This document shows positions 32,798 through 40,662 of a stretch of 58,384 nucleotides of DNA, piece by piece. Numbering within the stretch: the first letter of the stretch is position 1; each line of letters starts with the position of its first letter. The stretch is from a virus. The notes under the pieces were generated by a model, which was given only the letters and a program-made list of their open reading frames with translations, searched no databases and was not told where the DNA came from. The stretch covers positions 1-58,384 of the IMG/VR virus record IMGVR_UViG_3300046455_000736, one strand, 5' to 3'. Both the position numbers and the translations under genes were made by a program.

Positions 32798-33034
32798 ATG
32801 GCAATTGATCACTCACTAAACTTGAAATTGCTAGATGCGCTGGAAAAAGAATTTCCTGACACCATTGATATCAGCAAGCTAAATGCTTTGGGCGAGCCGC
32901 AGGAGGTAAAGAGATCACTCTATTACCTTTCGGAGCAGGGCTATGTGGACATCAATGAATCCAAACACATGCGTGGTTCAGATTTGATGTCAGCAAAAAT
33001 AACCGCCTCCGGCATCGACAAGATTGGCGATTAG
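32798..33034 (+). CDS. Small winged-helix-like protein (78 aa)
   Basis: Opposite to the late operon; AAGGA seven bases before ATG 32798. The sequence LKLLDALEKEFPDTIDISKL...VKRSLYYLSEQGYVDINES... AKITASGIDKIGD has the helix-turn-helix plus wing pattern of small regulators (like the C-terminal part of PadR/MarR folds). It is A+T-rich. It may control its own or late genes, but no target is visible. Confidence 0.6.
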   Translation: MAIDHSLNLKLLDALEKEFPDTIDISKLNALGEPQEVKRSLYYLSEQGYVDINESKHMRGSDLMSAKITASGIDKIGD

Positions 33035-33037
33035 AAA

Positions 33038-33064
33038 CAAAAAACCCGGCTCGCAGGCCGGGTT
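33038..33064 (-). terminator. Terminator after the secreted-protein gene
   Basis: On the minus strand: AACCCGGC, loop, GCCGGGTT, then TTTTGTTTC. It ends the 33093 gene and lies tail to tail with the 32798 gene. Confidence 0.75.
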
Positions 33065-33092
33065 GATATACAGAACCTGTAACAGCTGACTC

Positions 33093-33350
33093 TTACTTCC
33101 AAACCAAAGGATTGGCGTCGCTGCCATTCTTCCGTCCGCAAAGCAGAGGCTTGACCAAGCCCTCTTCTACAATCTGCGCCCCTTCGGAGTACGGAATGCC
33201 TTTGTAATAACAAGCAATCATGGGATCCATGACTACAGCAGGCTGGGCACCAGCCTGAGTGCTATAGACATCTTCAGGAGCGCTCTGAGCCACAGCTTGA
33301 GCTGCAAAAAACGCGAAAGATGCAACAACAACGAAACGAATTGCAGTCAT
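33093..33350 (-). CDS. Secreted protein, DUF1496-like (85 aa)
   Basis: Signal peptide with probable cleavage after FFAAQAVA. The mature part CYYKGIPYSEGAQIVEEGLV...LLCG fits DUF1496, a small periplasmic domain with two cysteines. It lies between the late regulator candidate and the lysis genes, flanked by terminators on both sides, so it is likely an independent cargo unit. Confidence 0.65.
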   Translation of the reverse strand: MTAIRFVVVASFAFFAAQAVAQSAPEDVYSTQAGAQPAVVMDPMIACYYKGIPYSEGAQIVEEGLVKPLLCGRKNGSDANPLVWK

Positions 33351-33442
33351 AACAAGCCCTAGTAAGTGAGTGCCATCACACTATAGTGGCGATTGTATGG
33401 CGATACAATGGCGTCAAAACACTATCATTTTGATTTCAGTCA

Positions 33443-33469
33443 TAAAAAACCCGGCGCGATGGCCGGGTT
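33443..33469 (-). terminator. Terminator after the late regulator candidate
   Basis: On the minus strand: AACCCGGCC, loop, GGCGCCGGG-like arm, then TTTTTTATG. The rest of 33351-33545 has two short palindromes (CACACTATAGTG-type near 33376 and TTGTATGGCGATACAA near 33394) that may be operator sites for the 33350 gene. Confidence 0.6.
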
Positions 33470-33545
33470 CAGGTATTCGTGTGCGTGTTGCGTGAATTGC
33501 GCACTATGGGAAAAGTACGCGCAATTCCCCGTCATGTCAATATGT

Positions 33546-34223
33546 TTATGCCGCCTCTTCTTCTTTTTCCGAGTGAATAACCTGCCATACCGGTTGTTGA
33601 GCCTGAATATCCACCTCCTTGATCACTTCTTTCAGGGATTCCCACAGTTCGAGCCAGTCGCGCGTCCAGTTCTTCGGATCGATCGTCACCCCGAAGAAGG
33701 TTTTCATCTCCGCGGCAACCCTTGCCGGCCCCCACTCTGCTGCCCCGACGACCTCGCCCTTGTACGATTGCAACGCCAGAGTCACCAGGTACTGCGCCTT
33801 CACGCGCTTGGCCGATGTCAGGTCTGGCAACTTGGCGTGGGCGGTGATCAGCAGCACGGCGTTCATGACGTGGCGCATGGTCATCGCCGGGTGGTAGAGG
33901 TAGTGCCCGAACTGCTGCACCTGGAACGGCAGTGTGTCGATGGCGCGCAAGACCTTACCGATGGTTGCCAGGTGCGCGGCGCGGGCAGTAGATCGGCCAA
34001 TCGGCGCGCGGCGCGTCTCGCTGATGCTGATCTTCTGCCGAACGATCTGAATGCGTTCTTCCTTATCATCGCCCAGGGCGGCAAACACGGCCTCATGGCG
34101 GCGCATTCGATTGCCGGCCTTCACCGGTGCCGATTCAGCCTTGTCGATTGCCACAGCGCTGATCGACGCGTTCGATTCGTGCTGCGACTCAGTCCATACC
34201 TGTCTTGCGTTGATCAGCTTCAT
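33546..34223 (-). CDS. Candidate late-gene regulator (Q position)
   Basis: A 225-aa basic protein (MKLINARQVWTESQHESNAS; later HYLYHPAMTMRHVMNAVLLI and FGVTIDPKNWTRDWLELWES). It has no recognised DNA-binding motif. It is the last gene of the leftward early operon after NinG, exactly where lambda-like phages put Q, and many terminators lie downstream in the late operon. Late antitermination is therefore the best guess. It overlaps NinG by ATGA. Confidence 0.5.
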   Translation of the reverse strand: MKLINARQVWTESQHESNASISAVAIDKAESAPVKAGNRMRRHEAVFAALGDDKEERIQIVRQKISISETRRAPIGRSTARAAHLATIGKVLRAIDTLPFQVQQFGHYLYHPAMTMRHVMNAVLLITAHAKLPDLTSAKRVKAQYLVTLALQSYKGEVVGAAEWGPARVAAEMKTFFGVTIDPKNWTRDWLELWESLKEVIKEVDIQAQQPVWQVIHSEKEEEAA

Positions 34224-34795
34224 GCGGCTTCCTTTTTCAGTTCTTTGGTCTTCGCCAGGTAATCGGCCTTGATGTTTTTCAGGTCTTCAATGGTGTAGCG
34301 CTTCGGGTCGTGCGGTCCTTCGAGCCAATCCACCCTGTCGGCGCCGATGCGCTTCACCAGCTCGATGCGGTAATTCACGATGTCGCCGGACTTGTGCGTG
34401 TTGCATGGCGAGCATTGCCGGTGGCAGTTCAGCGGTTCGAATCGCAGCGCCGGATTACTCCCGACAGTCCGGTAATGCCCGGCGTCGTACTTGCCCTGGT
34501 GGTGTCGGCCGCAGCTAATGCACGGCAATGCCACATCACGCTCGCGAACCCAGGCGTTGAAAGCCGTCTGAGCCTCTTTCATGTACTGCCCTTTCGGCTT
34601 GATCCGCTCTTTGGCTGCGCGGATCTCCTTGCGGCCAATATCGGCCAACGATTTGCGCGCTTTTTCTTCGTTTACGTGTTTGATGGCCAGGCCACACTTA
34701 GGGCTGCAAACGGCTTGCCCGAGGCGCTGCGGCGGGAAGCTGATGCCGCACGCGGGGTTCTTGCACTTCTTTGGTCGTGGTTGCTTGGCGATCAT
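34220..34795 (-). CDS. ninG: NinG-type recombination protein
   Basis: A 191-aa protein with two zinc-binding regions: CKNPACGISFPPQRLGQAVC near the N-terminus and CISCGRHHQGKYDAGHYRTV with a following NCHRQCSPCN, the HNH-like core of lambda NinG (Rap, a Holliday-junction/D-loop endonuclease). It lies with NinB after the replication genes, and overlaps NinB by ATGA. Confidence 0.88.
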   Translation of the reverse strand: MIAKQPRPKKCKNPACGISFPPQRLGQAVCSPKCGLAIKHVNEEKARKSLADIGRKEIRAAKERIKPKGQYMKEAQTAFNAWVRERDVALPCISCGRHHQGKYDAGHYRTVGSNPALRFEPLNCHRQCSPCNTHKSGDIVNYRIELVKRIGADRVDWLEGPHDPKRYTIEDLKNIKADYLAKTKELKKEAA

Positions 34796-35262
34796 GCAGC
34801 CTCCTTGCTGAGCAGATCAGTGAACACCACGCCCTGTCCGGTGAAAAAAGCGGCGATGCGGTCGGTGTACGCCACGCCCTGGGCGCGGTTGAACAGACTG
34901 GTAACGGGGAAGCCATCCGGACCGAACAGCTTGCACTCGCCCATCATGGACAGCTTCTCCTCGTAGGGCAGATGGCGCATGACCCGGTACCACGCAGCCT
35001 GGAATCCCGAGTCCTCGTTCAGCAGGATCTGCACGCCGAAGTGCAGCTTGCAGTAGCGCCGAGCGTCGGCCGCATCGCCGATCTGAGTCATCTCGGCGAT
35101 GCGCTTGTACATCCCGAACCACAGCGAGTTCTGGTCGAGCGTGCGGTCCTTGCCAGGGCGCAGGGACACCACGACGAACTTCTTGTCGCGGTACATGGTG
35201 GTAAGACTGGTAATCGCCTCGGAAAGCTTGGCCTGGCTGTTGACGCTGATCTTGTCGGACAT
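34792..35262 (-). CDS. ninB: NinB-type recombination protein
   Basis: A 156-aa protein; start 35262. RDKKFVVVSLRPGKDRTLDQ followed by NSLWFGMYKRIAEM is the NinB/Orf hallmark (lambda has RSLDQNRKLW). Orf binds single-stranded DNA and helps RecF-type recombination. The C-terminal half differs from lambda NinB, so the family call is moderate. Confidence 0.7.
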   Translation of the reverse strand: MSDKISVNSQAKLSEAITSLTTMYRDKKFVVVSLRPGKDRTLDQNSLWFGMYKRIAEMTQIGDAADARRYCKLHFGVQILLNEDSGFQAAWYRVMRHLPYEEKLSMMGECKLFGPDGFPVTSLFNRAQGVAYTDRIAAFFTGQGVVFTDLLSKEAA

Positions 35263-35264
35263 GA

Positions 35265-36071
35265 TCAAAACCCCTCCTTGCCGCGCTGAGATTCCCATTC
35301 GAACGGAATGACGATCACCCCGCCCTCCCGCAGACGATCCGCACACCGCTCGCCGATCGCGGCCGGCAATGCCTTGGCATCCAGATTGGAAACGATCACC
35401 GTCGGGCGCTGCTCCTCGTACCGGCCGTTGATGATTGCGAAGAGCGTGGTCAGCTCGAAGTCGCTGGGCTTTTCCTTGCTGACGCCGATCTCGTCGAGGA
35501 TCAGCAGCGAAGGACTGACGAGGCTCGACAGGATCTGGCTTTCGCTCTGCTCACTGGTCCGGTCGTAGGTGGCTCGGATTGCTTGCAAGACCGAGCCGAC
35601 AGTGCGGTACACGGCGGTAGCGCTCGACCGGGCCATGATCTCGTTCGCGATCGCCACGGACAGGTGCGTTTTGCCAGTGCCCGGCTTGCCCAGTAGCAAC
35701 AGACAACGGCCCGACTCGGCGATCTGCGAGAACTCGGCGGCGTACCGGCGGCAGGTGTTCAGCGCTTTCTGCTGCTCAGCTGTGGTGGCCGCGTAGCCTT
35801 CGAAGGTTTTGCCGGCGAAGCGCTTCGGGATCAGCGCCGAGCCAAGCTTGCGCTCCATGGCCATGCGGAGCATCAGCGCCTTACTCTGGCGCTCGGACTC
35901 ATCCGTCGCTTCCTGGGCAATGCGGGAACACTCGGGGCAACCGGTCTTTAGCTCGCGGCCGATGACCGAGAAAATCTTCTGCTCGAACTCACCGTGGATT
36001 TCGCAATTGGCGGGCTGGATGCGAGTTCCTGGCGGAAGCTCGGGGGTCGGTTGTACTGGTTCAGAACGCAT
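35265..36071 (-). CDS. DnaC-like helicase loader
   Basis: A 268-aa AAA+ protein. A short N-terminal zinc finger (NCEIHGEFEQ...GCPECSR), Walker A LGKPGTGKTHL near residue 130 and Walker B LLILDEIG near 188. It loads the replicative helicase at the phage origin with the O-like protein, whose gene it overlaps by 11 bases. Confidence 0.88.
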   Translation of the reverse strand: MRSEPVQPTPELPPGTRIQPANCEIHGEFEQKIFSVIGRELKTGCPECSRIAQEATDESERQSKALMLRMAMERKLGSALIPKRFAGKTFEGYAATTAEQQKALNTCRRYAAEFSQIAESGRCLLLLGKPGTGKTHLSVAIANEIMARSSATAVYRTVGSVLQAIRATYDRTSEQSESQILSSLVSPSLLILDEIGVSKEKPSDFELTTLFAIINGRYEEQRPTVIVSNLDAKALPAAIGERCADRLREGGVIVIPFEWESQRGKEGF

Positions 36072-36924
36072 AGCTGCCGTCCTCCCGCTGGATTAGTCCG
36101 TCGGTGTAGTTACGGTCAGCGAAGCCGGTGTGACGGGACTGAGCGACCGGTGCCGGGGCCGACTCGGCCATACGCTTGATCACCCAGGACGCCTTGAATC
36201 CCTGCCACCCAGAAGTCAGCGCCTCAGTGATCGCATCGGCGGCGGTTATTCCGGCTTCGACGCACTTCGCCAGCTCAGCGTTGACGGTTGACCAAACGGT
36301 GGCGGTGACGGCGGCGCGCTTGGCCTTGCGCTGCGTTAGCCAGTCGGCCAGAAGTTGCTCAGGGACGTTGTGCGGGTTGTCCGCCAGCAGCTGGGTCATG
36401 CCGAACGGAGCCTTGCGATCAGGCTTCGGTTGTTCCGGCTGCTCTTGGGGCGGATTAATCTCTTCCGAAGGAAGAGTTAATAGGGGTTCTTTCTTTGTAT
36501 AAAGAAGGCAAGTTGCCGTTTTGGTCTCACTCGCATTAGGTCTCAGTGAGACGATTTGGGCTGAGTGAGACGTTTTGGTCTCAGTGAGATTGGCAGGTTT
36601 TTCCTCATAGAAGGACCACTCGCGAATAGGGGAAATCCCGATATCACCTCGGCTTCCCCCTACACGGAAAATGATTCGACGCTCAAGGAGATGACTGATC
36701 GCTTTCGACGTGACGTCTCGGCGCATATTGGTCTGCTTGCCGATATCGTCGGCGGTCAGGCGCTTGGTTTCGAGTTGATAGCCGATGGTCTGCCGTGCAA
36801 TGGCCATGAGAACGCGCAGTTCGCGCGCTGGCAGGTCAACCGTAGCCAAAGCCTCCATCAGGCTGTTGTCCATACGGGTGAATCCCCTGCTGCTGTTCAG
36901 CTGGATGATGTTGTCGGGGGTCAT
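36061..36924 (-). CDS. Replication initiator O-like protein
   Basis: A 287-aa protein. The N-terminal 100 residues (GFTRMDNSLMEALATVDLPA RELRVLMAIARQTIGYQL in two parts) are the winged-helix domain of phage replication protein O. The middle is low-complexity and is encoded by iteron repeats (36517-36589). The C-terminal part (LLADWLTQRKAKRAAVTATV...) would contact the helicase loader. It binds the origin inside its own gene, as lambda O does. Confidence 0.85.
   Translation of the reverse strand: MTPDNIIQLNSSRGFTRMDNSLMEALATVDLPARELRVLMAIARQTIGYQLETKRLTADDIGKQTNMRRDVTSKAISHLLERRIIFRVGGSRGDIGISPIREWSFYEEKPANLTETKTSHSAQIVSLRPNASETKTATCLLYTKKEPLLTLPSEEINPPQEQPEQPKPDRKAPFGMTQLLADNPHNVPEQLLADWLTQRKAKRAAVTATVWSTVNAELAKCVEAGITAADAITEALTSGWQGFKASWVIKRMAESAPAPVAQSRHTGFADRNYTDGLIQREDGSYAF
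36517..36589 (-). other. Replication origin iterons inside the O gene
   Basis: Three tandem 19-bp units (36571-36589, 36552-36570, 36533-36551) and a partial fourth (36517-36532) with core TCTCACTGAGACC / TCTCACTCAGCCC, each containing a near-palindrome GTCTCAGTGAGAC. An A+T-rich stretch (about 36462-36508, with TTCTTT...AAAGAA) lies next to them and would be the unwinding element. The layout copies lambda ori. Confidence 0.8.
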
Positions 36925-36954
36925 TGCTTGACTCCCTGAGAACGAGATTTGAGG

Positions 36955-36990
36955 CGCGACACGTTTTCGGAATTAACAAAACGTGTCGCG
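36955..36990. promoter_or_regulatory. CGCGACAC-N20-GTGTCGCG palindrome, copy 1
   Basis: Here the symmetry extends to 13-base perfect arms (CGCGACACGTTTT and AAAACGTGTCGCG) around a 10-base centre. It lies just upstream of the O gene. The same arms with the same spacing recur at 31384-31419. Confidence 0.65.
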
Positions 36991-37005
36991 ATATTGTTCG
37001 GGGTA

Positions 37006-37084
37006 TTGCTTGAATTGTGTTGGCTCTGCATAATCGGCGCTCTCTAGTTTTGCGAATCAGCCGACCTTCTCCGTCGGCTTTTTT
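37006..37084 (+). ncRNA. Candidate OOP-like small RNA
   Basis: TTGCTT (37006-37011) and CATAAT (37029-37034), 17 bases apart, form a plus-strand promoter. A strong terminator (AGCCGAC, loop, GTCGGCT, TTTTTT; 37059-37084) ends it after about 45 nt. It sits between the CII-like and O genes and runs against them, where lambda has OOP RNA. The transcript ends 12 bases before the CII-like stop codon, so only read-through would be antisense to it. Confidence 0.5.
37059..37084 (+). terminator. Plus-strand terminator between O and CII-like genes
   Basis: Seven-base stem AGCCGAC/GTCGGCT followed by six T residues. Confidence 0.8.
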
Positions 37085-37095
37085 GTGTCTGAAAT

Positions 37096-37518
37096 TCAGG
37101 CAGCCTTCAGCGACTCGCGCAGAACGTGCAGCGCGTCAATGGCTTCCTGGATGGCTTTGTCGCCCTGGGCTTTTTCGTGCTGGCTGATGTGTTTGTCAGA
37201 AGCGGCGTCGAAGATCAGCCGACCCACGTCTCCGCACTCGGCGGTCAGGTGGCACAGCGCGACCATCAGCGGCTTCGGTGCCGGGCGCTCACGCTCCAAC
37301 AAATCAAAGCCGAACTCGTTGGCCAAGGCCGCCAGCGGGCCTTTGTCGCCGGTGTGCAACAAGATCCCGTACAGATGTTCAATGGTTAGGTGGTGAGCGT
37401 CGTTGTCCGGGTTTGCGCGCTGGAGCAGGCTCACATGCGGAACACCCATCTTGGCGCTCAGCGATTTAGCTTCGTTGTCCTTGACCGCGTCGTGGCAGGC
37501 CCGCAGGAACTTGTCCAT
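37096..37518 (-). CDS. CII-like regulatory protein
   Basis: A 140-aa protein: MDKFLRACHDAVKDNEAKSL, then PHVSLLQRANPDNDAHHLTI (helix-turn-helix-like) and LYGILLHTGDKGPLAALANE. These match the phage regulatory protein CII (CP76) family. It would decide between lysis and lysogeny by activating repressor and integrase promoters. It is the second gene of the leftward operon after Cro. Confidence 0.78.
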   Translation of the reverse strand: MDKFLRACHDAVKDNEAKSLSAKMGVPHVSLLQRANPDNDAHHLTIEHLYGILLHTGDKGPLAALANEFGFDLLERERPAPKPLMVALCHLTAECGDVGRLIFDAASDKHISQHEKAQGDKAIQEAIDALHVLRESLKAA

Positions 37519-37601
37519 TCGTAAAACCTCGTTTCTGTTTCCGTGGTGGCGTTACGCCAACAAAGCGATGATGTGTTCATCAACTGATCAGGGACGCATC
37601 C

Positions 37602-37814
37602 ATGACCTCTAATTCCGAATTGCAAGGCGAGATATCCGCCCTTTGTTGCTTGATGGTCGCCCTTGCTTCCACCCTCCCCCTGTCTTCTCAGCTCAGGCTT
37701 TGGCCTGCGTTTGAGCGAGTTGCCAGCCCTCTTAGAAGGCGGCTTGACCGTGAAGAGTTGCGCGGCTTTGAGCGGGTTACTGCCTCGATCAGCTCGCAGC
37801 GAGTTGTTGGTTAG
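37602..37814 (+). CDS. Small protein between cro and cII (70 aa)
   Basis: Opposite to cro and cII; its end overlaps the end of cro by four bases. MTSNSELQGEISALCCLMVA is followed by LPLSSQLRLWPAFERVASPL, an amphipathic helical protein. The pattern recalls small genes I associate with Pseudomonas phage immunity regions, but I cannot name a function. No clear ribosome-binding site. Confidence 0.5.
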   Translation: MTSNSELQGEISALCCLMVALASTLPLSSQLRLWPAFERVASPLRRRLDREELRGFERVTASISSQRVVG

Positions 37815-38011
37815 CTCGCAAGGCGCTGGACTTGCCCGGGAAATGGCTTGATCTCTTCAGCCTTGAAAGATCCGTCTTCGAGCTCGATCACGTAGACGAC
37901 CCGATCTGCACGAATTGCTTTGCTGATTCCGCCTTGGGTAAGCCCAAGAGCGGCGGCAGCCTTGATCTGCCCGACCTTTGTCACGAACTCTTTAAGTGGT
38001 GTGCGTTGCAT
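37811..38011 (-). CDS. Cro-like repressor
   Basis: A 66-aa protein with the helix-turn-helix FVTKVGQIKAAAALGLTQGGISKAI (given in parts: FVTKVGQIKAAAALG, LTQGGISKAI), and an end FPGQVQRLAS. It is divergent from CI across the operator region. It would bind the same sites and turn down the repressor during lytic growth. Confidence 0.85.
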   Translation of the reverse strand: MQRTPLKEFVTKVGQIKAAAALGLTQGGISKAIRADRVVYVIELEDGSFKAEEIKPFPGQVQRLAS

Positions 38012-38041
38012 ACGGGATTCTCCTGCGCGATGCCCGCCAAC

Positions 38042-38107
38042 GTATTACTTGCGGTCTTTATTATGTCAATATCGGCGGTCTTGGAATGTTAATACCCGAA
38101 GTAATAC
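38042..38107. promoter_or_regulatory. OR region with PR and PRM
   Basis: Operator-like elements TATTACTTGCGGT (38043-38055) and, inverted, TATTACTTCGGGT (38094-38106), with a partial middle site around 38070-38081 (CGGCGGTCTTG). PR, minus strand: TTGACA (38064-38069) and TAATAC (38042-38047), spacing 16, a strong promoter for cro. PRM, plus strand: TAATAC (38102-38107) with only a poor -35 (TTGGAA, spacing 15), so it probably needs activation. Its start point lies almost at the cI ATG, so the mRNA may be nearly leaderless. Confidence 0.75.
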
Positions 38108-38116
38108 AGTTGGCCG

Positions 38117-38851
38117 ATGAAAATTCCTGAAAAAAAGCCAGCCAAAAAACGCCCGCTATCTGAGATAGAGGCGGCTGAGTGCTCCGCGCTGAATGCCATT
38201 TACAAGGCAAAAAAGAAGGCTCTTGGGATCAGCCAAGAGAAGATTGCGATCGAGGGCTTGAAGGCGAACAGCCAGAGCGCTGCAAGCCATTACTTGACCG
38301 GGCGAAACGCCCTAAATATTGAAGCCGCCGCAGTGTTCGCTCGCTACCTCCAAGTACCGGTTTCCGATTTCAGCGAGCGCCTGGCCAAAGAGATCAAAGG
38401 GATTTCTGGCTCTTCAGAATCCAACGTCGGCGAATCTCGCCAGCCTGTTGAGTCCTACCGCTACCCGGTGATCAGTTGGGTAGCTGCCGGCGCATGGGCT
38501 GAGGCAGTGGAGCCCTACCCGGCTGGTTTCTCGGATCGCTATGAGTTTTCCGAGTACGACTCGAAGGGTGCGGCGTTTTGGCTGGAGGTCAAAGGCGACT
38601 CGATGACATCCCCAGCCGGGCAAAGCATCACCGAAGGCACGCTGATCCTGGTGGACACAGAAGCAGAGGCAGCGCCTGGAAAACTTGTGATCGCCAAACT
38701 GCCAGAGAGCAATGAGGCAACGTTCAAGAAGCTCGTCAGCGATGGTGGAAGGCTGTTCTTAAAGCCGCTGAACCCTGGGTACCCGATTGAACCGTTTGAC
38801 GAACGCTGCCGGATCGTGGGCGTCGTCGTGCGGGCGCTGCAGAAGTTCTGA
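38117..38851 (+). CDS. CI-type repressor with S24 peptidase domain
   Basis: A 244-aa protein. The N-terminal helix-turn-helix domain lies at residues about 20-85 (KALGISQEKIAIEGLKANSQ, then SAASHYLTGRNALN). The C-terminal LexA/S24 domain has the cleavage bond Ala124-Gly125 (VAAGAW), the serine in KGDSMTSP (Ser162) and the lysine in ATFKKL (Lys204). RecA-stimulated self-cleavage after DNA damage would release the prophage. There is no ribosome-binding site before ATG 38117, as in lambda cI. Confidence 0.92.
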   Translation: MKIPEKKPAKKRPLSEIEAAECSALNAIYKAKKKALGISQEKIAIEGLKANSQSAASHYLTGRNALNIEAAAVFARYLQVPVSDFSERLAKEIKGISGSSESNVGESRQPVESYRYPVISWVAAGAWAEAVEPYPAGFSDRYEFSEYDSKGAAFWLEVKGDSMTSPAGQSITEGTLILVDTEAEAAPGKLVIAKLPESNEATFKKLVSDGGRLFLKPLNPGYPIEPFDERCRIVGVVVRALQKF

Positions 38852-38853
38852 AA

Positions 38854-39051
38854 ATGCCAAAGAAACGGCCGATAGAACCCACTACAGCAAACGCTGCAGA
38901 CATTGAAAAATCTATCCAGGCGCTGAACAAAATGGCTGAGCGCCTTTGGGGAGATGGTCGAGAGACCGAGGCGAAAACCCTCCTTGATGCCTTAGATACA
39001 TTAAACAGGGCGCTCGATCGGATCAGGTTGGCGAAAGCCGCAGGTTTGTGA
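38854..39051 (+). CDS. Small helical protein after cI (65 aa)
   Basis: Starts two bases after the cI stop, so it is probably made in the lysogen with the repressor. It reads ADIEKSIQALNKMAERLWGD and LLDALDTLNRALDRIRLAKA, two amphipathic helices. Function unknown. Confidence 0.6.
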   Translation: MPKKRPIEPTTANAADIEKSIQALNKMAERLWGDGRETEAKTLLDALDTLNRALDRIRLAKAAGL

Positions 39052-39102
39052 CTCTCCATTGATTTCGAGAGCGGATTTTTAATTGCCTCAAAGGGAGTTG
39101 AG

Positions 39103-39441
39103 ATGACATCAGTTACATTTCTGGATGGCGAGGAAGATATTCCCGAAATTGTTCATGCTCTAAAGTCTTGTGGAGTAGCAGTTATCGGATGCATGCGCAC
39201 TCGCGCACCGGAGCTCCGAGCGCTGGTCAGCAAAGCTTTGGGGGCAGACAAGAAAGACGGATACGGGGTTCTCAACCTGCTGTTGCCGCTAACTCACGAG
39301 GGGGACATTTGGGATACCACCGTGTTTTTTTATGATGCCAAACACAGCTACCGACCGGGCAAGTCCGTTGCTTTGGTGAATCGGGCGTTGAACGCATGGA
39401 TTGCTGAAGGCCAGAAAGATTACTACCTCTACAGTGAGTAG
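39103..39441 (+). CDS. Unknown protein in the repressor operon (112 aa)
   Basis: AAAGGGAG precedes ATG 39103. An alpha/beta protein: FLDGEEDIPEIVHALKSCGV, VIGCMRTRAPELRALVSKAL, and a C-terminal ALVNRALNAWIAEGQKDYYL. No domain recognised. It lies in the same direction as cI and may be a lysogen-expressed accessory gene. Confidence 0.6.
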   Translation: MTSVTFLDGEEDIPEIVHALKSCGVAVIGCMRTRAPELRALVSKALGADKKDGYGVLNLLLPLTHEGDIWDTTVFFYDAKHSYRPGKSVALVNRALNAWIAEGQKDYYLYSE

Positions 39442-39511
39442 AAATAGTTTTGGGTACTATTGGTCCAGCTGCTCCCTCAGTCGCGATCAGAAGCATATGA
39501 ATAGGACAAGG

Positions 39512-39685
39512 ATGAACCAGATGGGGTTGCTCGAATTTTTATCCGACCTTCTCGGTGGTCTCGCTAATCTCCAGCCTTACGAAAAGCCTCGCAGGGTCTT
39601 CACGCGCGGCTTTGTTGCATTCTGCGTGCTGGTGGCTGTTTTTGAGCTGATAGCGCTAAACCAGCTCTATGGCGCGCGCGGCTGA
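39512..39685 (+). CDS. Single-pass membrane protein (57 aa)
   Basis: AGGA five bases before ATG 39512; ATG 39521 is an alternative. Reads MGLLEFLSDLLGGLANLQPY, then a membrane segment GFVAFCVLVAVFELIALNQL near the end. Probably lysogeny cargo. Function unknown. Confidence 0.5.
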   Translation: MNQMGLLEFLSDLLGGLANLQPYEKPRRVFTRGFVAFCVLVAVFELIALNQLYGARG

Positions 39686-39729
39686 ATTCTAGCTACCCGA
39701 TCGCCAATACATAAATTGCAATGGAATTT

Positions 39730-40209
39730 ATGAAAAAGCTACTTCTCTCGCTCTTTATGGGCTTGCTTCTTTCAGGTTGCGCCACCGCCCCAAGCTACCA
39801 GGTGCCCGATGGGCTTTGGTACGCTGAAAAAGAAGATCCTGATCACTATCGATATCACGTTTATGTTTACTTTAAGGATGATAGTCACTTCATCTGGTGG
39901 CGGACCAAGGAAACTCAGGACGTTGTCATGAAGCGATGGGCGTACTACACCCACGATCATCCTGGGGTAGACAATCCGACCATTTACACGCGCCAGGGGG
40001 ACCAATTAAAGGGCGAGCGGCGCATTGTCGATAGAAGCAGTGAGGGCATTCTTCAAGCCACGACCACTCAGACCTTTAACGGGCGCTTTAACGGCGACGA
40101 GCTGGTCATGGAGTTCATTGACGCCTCGGTTTGGGCCTCTGGTAACGATGCTGGCAGGGATGTAGTGCGATGGTCGATGAAGCGGCTCAGGTCTCAATCT
40201 GCCAAATGA
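39730..40209 (+). CDS. Lipoprotein, unknown (159 aa)
   Basis: MKKLLLSLFMGLLLSGCATA: signal peptide with lipobox LSGC. The mature part is beta-rich with many aromatic residues (YRYHVYVYFKDDSHFIWWRT; RFNGDELVMEFIDASVW), like a lipocalin or META-type barrel. It is in the lysogen-expressed stretch after cI, so it may change the cell surface or exclude other phages. Confidence 0.7.
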   Translation: MKKLLLSLFMGLLLSGCATAPSYQVPDGLWYAEKEDPDHYRYHVYVYFKDDSHFIWWRTKETQDVVMKRWAYYTHDHPGVDNPTIYTRQGDQLKGERRIVDRSSEGILQATTTQTFNGRFNGDELVMEFIDASVWASGNDAGRDVVRWSMKRLRSQSAK

Positions 40210-40338
40210 ACAATGACCCCTGATGATTAATAGATGCCGTTGACTGAGACTTGGCAACAGGACGTCTGTCTCAGAGGCCAGATTGCCTACAAAAATTGCT
40301 GCGAATGCACGCGAAACGAATAAATACAGGGAATTTAA

Positions 40339-40662
40339 ATGCGCTTCACCCCAATCCTATTAGCGCTTGCCTTGGCAGGTTGCGCCAGCACGCCTCCACA
40401 GCTGTCCCCGTTTGCTCAGACCAGCCTGGATGCTCCTATGCCTACATCTGAAAGTCAGCGCGTCTGGGAGTGCGCGGGGACGACTGACGTAGTCGAAGGC
40501 CAAAAGTTCGTTCTCAAACTACAGGGTAGGCCAGTAGATTCGGGAGGCGAAATCTGGTCGACCCTAGAAAGGGCCAAGCGTTTGGGCTGCACTCAGGCGG
40601 AGATGGACGCGCGAGATATGGGGCGCTGGTCAAGCCCGCCAGTCTCGCCACGTCCGCTCTGA
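40339..40662 (+). CDS. Lipoprotein, unknown (107 aa)
   Basis: Short signal MRFTPILLALALAGCAS with lipobox LAGC. The mature part has two cysteines (VWECAGTTDVVEGQKFVLKL and LGCTQAEMDARDM) and a proline-rich tail. It follows the other lipoprotein gene in the same direction. Confidence 0.65.
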   Translation: MRFTPILLALALAGCASTPPQLSPFAQTSLDAPMPTSESQRVWECAGTTDVVEGQKFVLKLQGRPVDSGGEIWSTLERAKRLGCTQAEMDARDMGRWSSPPVSPRPL

